From Povalibacter uvarum (lineage in GTDB: Bacteria > Pseudomonadota > Gammaproteobacteria > Steroidobacterales > Steroidobacteraceae), in contig NZ_JACHHZ010000001.1 in NCBI RefSeq assembly GCF_014202975.1, positions 310,001 to 374,000 on the forward strand: a stretch of DNA of 64,000 bases, in the 5' to 3' direction. The notes beneath the pieces are model-generated. The model did no database searches. It saw only the letters and a program-made list of their open reading frames with translations, and was not told where the DNA came from. Below, piece after piece: positions 27,524-35,397 of this stretch. The number at the start of each line of letters is the position of its first letter. Positions within the stretch are counted from its first letter, which is position 1. A program made the position numbers and the translations under genes.

Positions 27524-29119
27524 ATGCCTTCGCTTCAAGACGAAATTTCCCGTCGGCGTACGTTCGCCATCATTTCCCACCCGGACGCCGGCAAGACCAC
27601 GCTCACGGAAAAACTGCTGTTGTTCGGCGGCGCGATCCAGCTCGCCGGCACGGTGAAGGGGCGCAAGGCGGCCCGGCACGCGACGTCGGACTGGATGGCG
27701 CTCGAACAGCAGCGCGGTATCTCGGTGACATCGTCGGTGATGCAGTTCCCGTACGACGGACGGATGGTGAATCTGCTCGATACGCCGGGTCACGAAGACT
27801 TCTCCGAGGACACCTACCGGACGCTGACGGCGGTGGACTCCGCGTTGATGGTCATCGACTGCGCGAAGGGCGTCGAGAATCGCACGATCAAGCTCATGGA
27901 GGTCTGCCGCCTGCGCGACACGCCGATCATGACCTTCATCAACAAGCTCGACCGCGAAGGGCGCGAGCCGATGGAGCTGCTCGATGAGATCGAGAAGATC
28001 CTGAAGATCTCGTGCGCTCCGGTGACGTGGCCGATCGGCATGGGACGCGCACTGCGCGGCATCTATCACCTGATCGAGGATCGGATCTACATCTACCAGG
28101 CGGCGGAGAAGGGCCGCGCCGGAACTGTCGCGACGATCGACGGATTGCAGAGCGACGAAGCCGGCGAATTCCTGGGCGACCAGGCGCAGGCATTTCGCGA
28201 TGAGGTCGAGCTCGTGCGCGGTGCGGCTCCGGAGTTCTCGCGTGAGGAGTATCTCGCCGGCCGGCAGACGCCGGTCATGTTCGGTTCCGCGATCAACAAT
28301 TTCGGCGTCACCGAGTTGCTTGCCATGTTCGTGGCCACCGCGCCGGGTCCGATGCCGCGCGCCACGACATCCCGTGAAGTCGCGGCGACCGAAGAGAAGC
28401 TCTCCGGTTTCGTCTTCAAGATCCAGGCGAACATGGATCCCGGTCACCGCGACCGGATCGCATTCATGCGGGTCTGCTCCGGCAAGTACACGAAGGGCAT
28501 GCGCCTGTTCCATGTGAGGCTCGGGAAGGAAATGCGCATCAGCGATGCGCTGACGTTCCTTGCCGCCGACCGACAGCACACGGACGAAGCATTCGCCGGC
28601 GATATTCTCGGTCTGCACAACCACGGAACCATCAACATCGGCGACACCTTCACCGAAGGCGAGTCGATCATGTTCACCGGCATCCCGAATTTTGCCCCGG
28701 AAATGTTCCGGCGAGTCGTGCTGCGCGATCCGCTGCGAATGAAGGCGCTGCAGAAGGGACTCGATCAGTTGTGCGAGGAGGGAGCCACACAGGTGTTCCG
28801 TCCGTTGCGCAACAACGATCTCATCCTGGGCGCGGTCGGACAGCTGCAGTTCGATGTGGTCGCGTTCCGTCTGCAGGACGAGTACAGCGTTCAGGCGACA
28901 TTCGACAACGTGAATGTCTTCACCGCCCGCTGGGTGTATTGCAACGATGCGAAGAAGCTCGAGGAATTCCGTGCGAAGGCTTACGAGAACCTCGCGGTCG
29001 ATCACTCCGGCGCGCTCGTGTATCTCGCGCCGACACGCGTCAACCTGCAGCTGACGCTCGAGCGCTGGCCGGGCATCACGTTCAGGGAGACGCGCGAGCA
29101 TCTGGCGGCGGCGGCTTAG
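27524..29119 (+). CDS. prfC: Peptide chain release factor 3
   Basis: Translational GTPase that recycles RF1/RF2 from the ribosome. 531 residues from ATG 27524. G1 is [10 protein letters not shown]3 is DTPGHEDF, G4 is NKLDRE. The RF3-specific switch region [18 protein letters not shown] precedes G3, and domains II and III follow ([28 protein letters not shown]). It is monocistronic, isolated on both sides by inverted repeat elements. Confidence 0.97.
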   Translation: MPSLQDEISRRRTFAIISHPDAGKTTLTEKLLLFGGAIQLAGTVKGRKAARHATSDWMALEQQRGISVTSSVMQFPYDGRMVNLLDTPGHEDFSEDTYRTLTAVDSALMVIDCAKGVENRTIKLMEVCRLRDTPIMTFINKLDREGREPMELLDEIEKILKISCAPVTWPIGMGRALRGIYHLIEDRIYIYQAAEKGRAGTVATIDGLQSDEAGEFLGDQAQAFRDEVELVRGAAPEFSREEYLAGRQTPVMFGSAINNFGVTELLAMFVATAPGPMPRATTSREVAATEEKLSGFVFKIQANMDPGHRDRIAFMRVCSGKYTKGMRLFHVRLGKEMRISDALTFLAADRQHTDEAFAGDILGLHNHGTINIGDTFTEGESIMFTGIPNFAPEMFRRVVLRDPLRMKALQKGLDQLCEEGATQVFRPLRNNDLILGAVGQLQFDVVAFRLQDEYSVQATFDNVNVFTARWVYCNDAKKLEEFRAKAYENLAVDHSGALVYLAPTRVNLQLTLERWPGITFRETREHLAAAA

Positions 29120-29131
29120 TCGTCGCAAGAG

Positions 29132-29235
29132 GAGTTTCACACGGAGTTCACGGAGAACACGGAGAAGAATTTTTTTAACGTTTCTGATCCGGCCTCCGTG
29201 CTCTCCGTGCTCTCCGTGAACTCCGTGTGAAACTC
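29132..29235. repeat. Inverted repeat of 9-nt CACGGAGNN units downstream of prfC
   Basis: The left arm 29132-29164 starts GAGTTTCACACGGAGTTCAC and continues with CACGGAGAA units. The right arm 29194-29235 is its reverse complement, with about 25 bases identical and the rest differing by single bases. The gap is 29 nt and includes a run of seven T at 29170-29176. A further CACGGAGAAGAA copy at 29254-29265 provides the ribosome-binding site of the next gene. It begins 13 nt after the prfC stop. Confidence 0.85.
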
Positions 29236-29265
29236 CCGTTCCTGTTCGCATCCACGGAGAAGAAA

Positions 29266-30519
29266 ATGGCATCAGCGGTGTGGAACAAGCAGACGGTTTC
29301 CTGGGCGCTCTTCGACTGGGGCAACTCGGCGTTTGCAACGACCGTGATGGTCGTGTTCTTCCCGGTCTTCTTCAAACAGTACTGGAGCGCGGACGTCTCG
29401 GCGACCGAGAGCACAGCGTGGCTCGCGTTTGCCAACGGCGGCGCGAGTTTCGTGCTGGCCGTGCTGGCGCCGTTGCTGGGAACGATCGGTGACCGGGGCG
29501 GCGCGCGCCTCAAATTCCTGTTCGGGTTCACGCTGCTCGGCGTCGTCACGACGGCGGGTCTCGCCTTCGTGCATCAGGGCGAGTGGCAGCTCGCAGCGAT
29601 CCTGTTCGCGCTGGGCTCGATCGGATTCTGGGGCGGCATCATCTTCTACGATTCGCTGCTGATCGACGTCGCGCCGCGAGACAAGCTCGATACCGTTTCC
29701 GGTTTCGGCTACTCGATCGGCTATCTGGGTGGCGGCGTCCTGCTCGCCATCAATATCTGGATGACGCAGAAGCCGGAGTTCTTCGGGCTCGCCAACGCGA
29801 CCGAGGCCGTGAAGGCATCGTTCGTGACCGTGGCCGTCTGGTGGGCATTGTTCGCCATTCCGATCTTCATGAACGTGCACGAGCGCAGTGCCCCAAGCGT
29901 CAGGAAGGGCCCGGCGTTGCGCGAGAGCCTCGCCGAGCTTGCGAAGACCGTGCGTGAAGTGCGTCGCTATCGCGGAGTGGTGTTCTTCCTGCTCTCGTAC
30001 TGGATGTACATCGATGGCGTGAACACGATCCAGAAGATGGCTGTCGACTACGGGCTTGCGATCGGCCTGCCGTCCAGCAGTCTCGTCATGGCCATCCTGA
30101 TGGTGCAGTTCATCGGTTTCCCCGCTGCGCTGCTGTTCGGCTGGATCGGTCAGCGCATCAGCGCCATCGTCGGCATCTTCATCTGTATCGCGGTCTATGC
30201 TGGTGTCACGGTCTATGCGACCGTGCTCAACACAGCGACGGAGTTCTTCATCATGGCAGCCGCCACGGGCTGCGTGCAGGGCGGTATCCAGGCACTCAGC
30301 CGCTCGTATTACGGCTCGATCATTCCCGCCGAGCGTTCAGGCGAGTTCTTCGGCTTCTACAACATGATGAGCAAGTTCGCCGCTGTGCTTGGACCGTTCC
30401 TGATGGGCGCCACGGCGCTGCTGACGGGAGACTCGCGCTCGGCAATCCTGTCGATCGTGGTGTTGTTTATCGGTGGCGCGGCGATGCTGGTGGTCGCGGC
30501 GAGGAACAGGGGAACGTGA
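29266..30519 (+). CDS. MFS transporter of the UMF1/Atg22 type
   Basis: About 417 residues with roughly 12 hydrophobic helices. The N-terminal WALFDWGNSAFATTVMVVFF is the hallmark of UMF1-type major facilitators. GYSIGYLGGGVLL and GCVQGGIQALSRSYY are further family motifs. The substrate is unknown. ATG 29266 is chosen over an in-frame ATG at 29227 because GGAGAAG lies just upstream of it. That ribosome-binding site is itself a copy of the CACGGAGAA repeat. Confidence 0.87.
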   Translation: MASAVWNKQTVSWALFDWGNSAFATTVMVVFFPVFFKQYWSADVSATESTAWLAFANGGASFVLAVLAPLLGTIGDRGGARLKFLFGFTLLGVVTTAGLAFVHQGEWQLAAILFALGSIGFWGGIIFYDSLLIDVAPRDKLDTVSGFGYSIGYLGGGVLLAINIWMTQKPEFFGLANATEAVKASFVTVAVWWALFAIPIFMNVHERSAPSVRKGPALRESLAELAKTVREVRRYRGVVFFLLSYWMYIDGVNTIQKMAVDYGLAIGLPSSSLVMAILMVQFIGFPAALLFGWIGQRISAIVGIFICIAVYAGVTVYATVLNTATEFFIMAAATGCVQGGIQALSRSYYGSIIPAERSGEFFGFYNMMSKFAAVLGPFLMGATALLTGDSRSAILSIVVLFIGGAAMLVVAARNRGT

Positions 30520-30538
30520 CGGGGTGACGCAGCCGAGG

Positions 30539-31387
30539 CTAAGACTCGTACGTCGCGCTTTCCTGCCATCGCGCCGGATCCACTCTGTAATACCTTCGCA
30601 GCTGTTCATACAGCCGCGGATGTTGCGCTTCGAGTTCCGCTGATCGCCCAAAGAACACTTCAGTCACGACCGCGAAGAACTCCGCGGGCGCCGTGGCTCC
30701 ATACGGATCGATCAGCGTCGGCAGCCCGGCACCGAGGTTCGCGCGCAGCGCGTCGTATTCGCTCCAGAAGACTTGCGACCATTGGCGGAACGCTTCGGGG
30801 CTGCCGAGTCCGGGAGCACCATCCATCGTTTCATCTTCCATGTCGAGGTAATGCGCGAATTCGTGCATGACGACGTTGTGGCCGGCGCCGGGGCCTTCCT
30901 CGATGTCTTCCCAGGACAGAATGATGCGTCGCGAATCCCATGCCTGGCCCGACAGCACGCGATGACCTTCGGAGACGAGACCGGCGGGATCCCTGAACGT
31001 TTCAGGCACGATGAAGGGCGTGGGATACACGAGGATCGAGAGCAGATCGTCGTAGAGATGATTGCGCGGTACGCCAGGGCGGTTGATGACCAGCAGGCAT
31101 GCGTTCGCCGCGATGATGACGCGCATCCGGTCGGTCACTTCGAGTCCGTTGCAGCCGACGAACGATTTCTCTTTGACGAATACGTAGATCAGGCCATGCA
31201 GCCGCTCGCGAACGTCGGCTGGGAGGCGGTGATAAACCGGGACGCTTGCCAGAAGCCAATCGCGCCATAGGGGTGGGAACGGCTGGCGGCTCTGCGCCAC
31301 GCGCCGGCGGCTCTTCAGCCACGGTACGGCGAGAAACCAGAACAGTGCGCCGGCCGCGATGGCGATGGCTAGAAGTAGGGCGGGCAT
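30539..31387 (-). CDS. mtfA: MtfA-type zinc peptidase
   Basis: A 282-residue protein with an N-terminal hydrophobic segment (about 3-22) and a zinc-binding HEFAH motif in VVMHEFAHYLDMED. A downstream Glu in AEFFAVVTEVFF is the likely third ligand. In E. coli MtfA binds and inactivates the repressor Mlc, affecting ptsG. Unlike E. coli MtfA, this copy has a membrane anchor. It converges with the MFS gene across 19 nt. Confidence 0.88.
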   Translation of the reverse strand: MPALLLAIAIAAGALFWFLAVPWLKSRRRVAQSRQPFPPLWRDWLLASVPVYHRLPADVRERLHGLIYVFVKEKSFVGCNGLEVTDRMRVIIAANACLLVINRPGVPRNHLYDDLLSILVYPTPFIVPETFRDPAGLVSEGHRVLSGQAWDSRRIILSWEDIEEGPGAGHNVVMHEFAHYLDMEDETMDGAPGLGSPEAFRQWSQVFWSEYDALRANLGAGLPTLIDPYGATAPAEFFAVVTEVFFGRSAELEAQHPRLYEQLRRYYRVDPARWQESATYES

Positions 31388-31410
31388 CCTGGGTCTATGT
31401 TGCCCTGAGG

Positions 31411-33366
31411 TCAGACTTTCAACTGGCTCACCAGAAATTTAAGACGGCTGAGCTGGGAGTCGAGGGGTGTCGGACCGTAACGCAGGCTCAGGTAGAGCGC
31501 GCGGATCTCAGCGAGGCCATCCCGCAGATCGGGCCTTGCCGCAGTGACGCGAGCCAGATAGTCGTTCGGTCCTTCGTAGGCAGCGCGCGGGAGTTGTCGA
31601 CCCGCCAGCCTGCGGCAAAGCTGGTCGTAAGCCTGCGCGACCGGATCGCGCTGCCGCGAGCGGTATTGCCATGCCAGCCACGACGTCAATACGGCGAAGA
31701 ATCCGATCAGCGAAATCACGAGCGCCGTTCCCAGGGCTTCCCAATCCGCGTTCTCGAAACCCAGGTCGTCGAGCAGGGAGCGCTGCTGCTGTTCGCCGAA
31801 CTCGACGATCTGATCGTTCCAGAACGTGTTCGCGGCATCCCACGCGAGGCGCAGCTTCACCAGCGCGTCGAACTCGTTCAGCAGCCTGTCCGGGACCGGC
31901 TCGTTTTCACCGAGCGCAGCGGCCATGCCGCGTTGGACGCGTTCCGGTGCGACAGCCGCTGTCGGGTCGACGCGCACCCAGCCCTCGCCGTCGATCCAGA
32001 CTTCCGACCAGGCATGCGCGTCCGACTGGCGAACGATGAGATAGCCGCCCATCGGATTGAACTCACCGCCCTGATATCCCGCCACGACACGGGCCGGAAT
32101 GCCCGCGGCTCGTGCCAGCGTCGTGAAGGCCGAAGCGAAGTGCTCGCAGAATCCCTGCCGCGTGTTGAACAGGAAGTCGTCGACCGAGTCTGTTTCCAGG
32201 CGCGGCGGTTCCAGCGTGTAGTAGTACTGCTCGTCACGGAATTTCCGGAGGACGGCGTCGATGAAACCCCGGGTGTTTCCCGTGCGGGCGTAGATCTCCT
32301 GCGCGAGTGCTTTCGACCGTGGATTGTGTTGAGAGAGCCGCGTCTCCACGGTTCGTGCCGTGGTGGCGAGCGGCCCGTCGGATCGATACTGCGTGCGCGA
32401 TTCCAGCGAGAACGTTCGCAGCGTTGAAATCCTGTGCGACGTTACGAGCTCGCTGTCGAATCTCTGGCTCACGCGCCGATCGGACCATGCGGTGACCGCA
32501 TCCAGGCCGAATACCCATGACTGATTGTTCGGCTCGATGCTGATGTCGTACCGGTAGGTGGGGCCACTTGGGATGAGCGGCTGGCGGGGCAGGAACTGCT
32601 GCAGCCTGCGCCAGGTGCGACCATCGAACTGATGCAGGACGGGGCCGCGCCAGTAGCGCTCGTTCGGAGGGGGCATTTCACCTTCGAACCGCACCCGAAA
32701 GGCGATCGCCGAGGACTGGCTCAGTTCCGAGATGTCGCCCGGCGACATCTCATCGTCGATGCCTGTAGTGGCCGCGCCCCGGGGAGGAACCGACCAGAAC
32801 TGTCCCGGCAATCTCGGAAAGAAGAGGAACAGCAGAACGGCCAGCGGCAGGGCCTGCAGCACCATCTTGCCGGTCAGGCCCAGCGCTTCGCGCATGCTCA
32901 TCGGCGCTGTCTGATGGAGTCGCATCAGAGTGGCTGTCAGCACCCATGCGGTGACGAGCATCCACGGAAGACGCAGCAGCGACTGGTTGTAGAGGAAGCC
33001 TGCGAACACCAGCATGTAGGCGACGAATACGAGGACTGTCAGGTCGCGGCGATTCTGAGTCTCGAAGAGCTTCATTGCGCCCATCAACGCCAGCAGCGCG
33101 GTGCCCGCTTCGAGTCCGTTGAGCGTGCGATAGCTCACGAGCACGCCCAGCATGGCCGCGACGGCAATGGCAATGCGGACGAGTTTCGGCGGCAGTCGCC
33201 ACTGCCGGACTTCGATCGTCATGCGCACCACGACTGCAACCAGGACCAGCAGGACGATCCAGATGTGGAGATCGGCGACGTGCGGAGTCAGAGCGAGCAG
33301 CAGTCCGCTGATGGCCCACAGCAGCTGCTGACCGAATCGAGGCAGCCGTGACAGCGCAGCCATCAT
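31411..33366 (-). CDS. Membrane transglutaminase-like protein (TgpA type)
   Basis: About 651 residues. N-terminal helices (about 10-190) are followed by a periplasmic domain with a complete transglutaminase-like triad: Cys near 406 (QGFCEHFA), His near 450 (DAHAWSEV) and Asp near 465 (VRVDPT). A further helix near 560 and a DUF4129-like tail end the protein. The ATG at 33366 overlaps the DUF58 stop. TgpA is essential in Pseudomonas, and the moxR-DUF58-tgpA set is conserved, with the substrate still unknown. Confidence 0.88.
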   Translation of the reverse strand: MMAALSRLPRFGQQLLWAISGLLLALTPHVADLHIWIVLLVLVAVVVRMTIEVRQWRLPPKLVRIAIAVAAMLGVLVSYRTLNGLEAGTALLALMGAMKLFETQNRRDLTVLVFVAYMLVFAGFLYNQSLLRLPWMLVTAWVLTATLMRLHQTAPMSMREALGLTGKMVLQALPLAVLLFLFFPRLPGQFWSVPPRGAATTGIDDEMSPGDISELSQSSAIAFRVRFEGEMPPPNERYWRGPVLHQFDGRTWRRLQQFLPRQPLIPSGPTYRYDISIEPNNQSWVFGLDAVTAWSDRRVSQRFDSELVTSHRISTLRTFSLESRTQYRSDGPLATTARTVETRLSQHNPRSKALAQEIYARTGNTRGFIDAVLRKFRDEQYYYTLEPPRLETDSVDDFLFNTRQGFCEHFASAFTTLARAAGIPARVVAGYQGGEFNPMGGYLIVRQSDAHAWSEVWIDGEGWVRVDPTAAVAPERVQRGMAAALGENEPVPDRLLNEFDALVKLRLAWDAANTFWNDQIVEFGEQQQRSLLDDLGFENADWEALGTALVISLIGFFAVLTSWLAWQYRSRQRDPVAQAYDQLCRRLAGRQLPRAAYEGPNDYLARVTAARPDLRDGLAEIRALYLSLRYGPTPLDSQLSRLKFLVSQLKV

Positions 33367-34340
33367 GACTGCGTTTCCTCGAGGCCGTAGAGCGCCAGCG
33401 CGGTGAGGCAGCGCTGGCGATGCGCAGCCCCGATGTTCGTCCGGATATCCACACCGGGCAGCTTGAGTCCAAATGCGCGGCCTTCGGCGTGCGCATCCTC
33501 GATCCAGCGACAGAGTTGCGCGAGGCGGGCTTCCGTGCCGAGACCCGGCAGGCTCTCCCAATCGAATGTGTGCGAAGCGACAGCGGTGCCCGCGTAAACC
33601 TTCACGTGCAATCCCTGGCCGCGCGCGAATGCTTTCCATGCGATGCGTCTTGGCGAATCACCCGAGTGGAAGCTTCGCAGTCCAGCGAAGTCTTCGTCAC
33701 CACGTGCTGATTCGTGCGTGCCGCCGATGTCCGTTTCGACCGGAGGCGGCGCCAGGCCGCGCGCCGCTGGCCGGGGATAAACCACGCACGTCATGTCCAT
33801 GTGCAGATGCGCCCACGCGCGGAAGAGGCCCAACGGGTGGCGCGTAGAGATCTCGAAGTGATCCAGCTTGAGATAGCCGCGCCGGCCAGCGGGCAACTGC
33901 AGCGTCAGCACGCTCCGGCTGCCGGGTTCGATGCGCACCGGATCGGCCACGCCGAAGTCATTCCCGATCGTCACCTCGTGACGCGCAAGCGGCGCATCGT
34001 TCTCCAGCGCCACCCGGAAACGTGCTTCCTCGCCAGCGAACACAGGATCCGACGCGCCTGATGCAACGCGGATCGATGCGATGTTGCGATGGCAGTAGTG
34101 CATCGCCGTGAGGCCCAGCGATCCCAGCATGAAGCCGAGCCCGAGCGCGAGATTGTTCCCGTAGTTCATCGCGCCGAGGAACATCGCGAAGATCATCAGG
34201 CCAAAGACGACACCGAGGCCGGTCGGAAGGATGTAGATGCGGCGCCCGGACAGGACCGTGGGGTCGGCGTCGATGCCGTGACGTTTGCGGGCCCAGGCTC
34301 GGGTTCTTCGTCGCAGGCGTGCAATGAGCGAACGCAGCAC
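33363..34340 (-). CDS. DUF58 protein
   Basis: A 325-residue protein with two N-terminal hydrophobic helices (about 32-75). A cytoplasmic DUF58 region follows, with the signature DFAGLRSFHSGDSPRRIAWK at about 217-236. DUF58 proteins are partners of MoxR ATPases and often carry a degenerate von Willebrand-like fold. It is coupled to the downstream transglutaminase gene by ATGA and lies 21 nt downstream of moxR. Confidence 0.85.
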   Translation of the reverse strand: MLRSLIARLRRRTRAWARKRHGIDADPTVLSGRRIYILPTGLGVVFGLMIFAMFLGAMNYGNNLALGLGFMLGSLGLTAMHYCHRNIASIRVASGASDPVFAGEEARFRVALENDAPLARHEVTIGNDFGVADPVRIEPGSRSVLTLQLPAGRRGYLKLDHFEISTRHPLGLFRAWAHLHMDMTCVVYPRPAARGLAPPPVETDIGGTHESARGDEDFAGLRSFHSGDSPRRIAWKAFARGQGLHVKVYAGTAVASHTFDWESLPGLGTEARLAQLCRWIEDAHAEGRAFGLKLPGVDIRTNIGAAHRQRCLTALALYGLEETQS

Positions 34341-34361
34341 GGCTTCAGGGCTCCGGGTGGG

Positions 34362-35318
34362 TCAGGGGACCGCGACCGCCTTGAGCACCAGTTCGCCGAC
34401 CTCGGCCGCGGACTTCACTGAGGAATCGTCACGCGGCTTGAGGCGATGACCCACGACGCCGGGAAGCACTGCCTGCACGTCTTCGGGGAGAACCCCTGCG
34501 TGGCCATGAATGAGCGCCCACGCCTGTGCTGCCCGCAGCATCGCAATCCCTGCGCGCGGCGAAAGGCCGGACTCGAAATGCCGGGATTCACGGGTATAGC
34601 GAATGATCGCCTGGACGTAGTCGAGCAACGCATCCGACGCGTGTACGCGCGGCACCATCGTCTGCATGAGCAGCAATTGCTGTGGCGTCAGCATCGGTGG
34701 AATCGTGGCGAGAAGATCCCTGCGATCCTGCCCGGTCAGCAACTCGCGCTCGAGGAGGGAATCGGGATAACCCAGCTCGATGCGCAGCAGGAAGCGGTCG
34801 AGCTGCGATTCGGGCAGCGGGAACGTGCCGATCTGATAGACCGGGTTCTGGGTCGCGATCACGAAGAACGGAGCGGCGAGCGGATAGGTCTGTCCGTCGA
34901 CCGTGACCTGGTGTTCTTCCATGGCCTCGAGCAGCGCGCTCTGCGCCTTCGGCGTCGCGCGATTGACTTCGTCCGCCAGCACGAGCTGCGAAAAGATCGG
35001 CCCCTTGTGGAAACGGAATTCGCCCGAGTCACGCTCGAAGATCGAGACGCCGATGATGTCCGCGGGCAGCAGGTCGCTGGTGAACTGGATTCTCTGGTAG
35101 TGCAGGCCCAGCGTTTCCGCGAGGGCATGGGCCAGCGTGGTCTTGCCGACACCGGGAATGTCCTCGATCAGCAAGTGTCCACGGGCGAGGAGGCAGGAGA
35201 TGCTCAGCCGCAGCTGCTGTTCCTTTCCGAGGATGATCTTGCCCAGCTGCCGGATCGTGGCGCCGATCAGTTCGACCGGATCGGCCTGGGTGATGAGCGT
35301 CGGAACAGGTGATTCCAT
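34362..35318 (-). CDS. MoxR-family AAA+ ATPase
   Basis: A 318-residue AAA+ protein. Walker A IPGVGKTTLA is at about 54-63, and Walker B LVLADEVNRATPKAQSALLEAMEE is typical of the MoxR/RavA branch. Sensor 1 is FVIATQNP, and LSPRAGIAMLRAAQAWA lies in the lid. MoxR ATPases act as chaperones for assembly of neighbouring proteins, here probably the DUF58 and transglutaminase products. It is the first gene of that three-gene operon. Confidence 0.93.
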   Translation of the reverse strand: MESPVPTLITQADPVELIGATIRQLGKIILGKEQQLRLSISCLLARGHLLIEDIPGVGKTTLAHALAETLGLHYQRIQFTSDLLPADIIGVSIFERDSGEFRFHKGPIFSQLVLADEVNRATPKAQSALLEAMEEHQVTVDGQTYPLAAPFFVIATQNPVYQIGTFPLPESQLDRFLLRIELGYPDSLLERELLTGQDRRDLLATIPPMLTPQQLLLMQTMVPRVHASDALLDYVQAIIRYTRESRHFESGLSPRAGIAMLRAAQAWALIHGHAGVLPEDVQAVLPGVVGHRLKPRDDSSVKSAAEVGELVLKAVAVP

Positions 35319-35333
35319 GAGCAGCAGCCGTCG

Positions 35334-35397
35334 CGTTAGCGGGTGACCTGTAACGTGTAGCGGACTTTGGGCCCGATTGCACGCCGCACTTCACACC
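35334..35397. repeat. Degenerate heptamer arrays between moxR and valS
   Basis: On the plus strand GTTAGCG, GGTGACC, then TGTAACG, TGTAGCG run from 35334. On the minus strand, directly after the valS stop, GTGTGAA and GTGCGGC, GTGCAAT follow. A 7-nt rhythm with G/T-rich units is visible on both sides of a GGGCCC centre, but the units are less regular than at the other sites. Confidence 0.4.
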
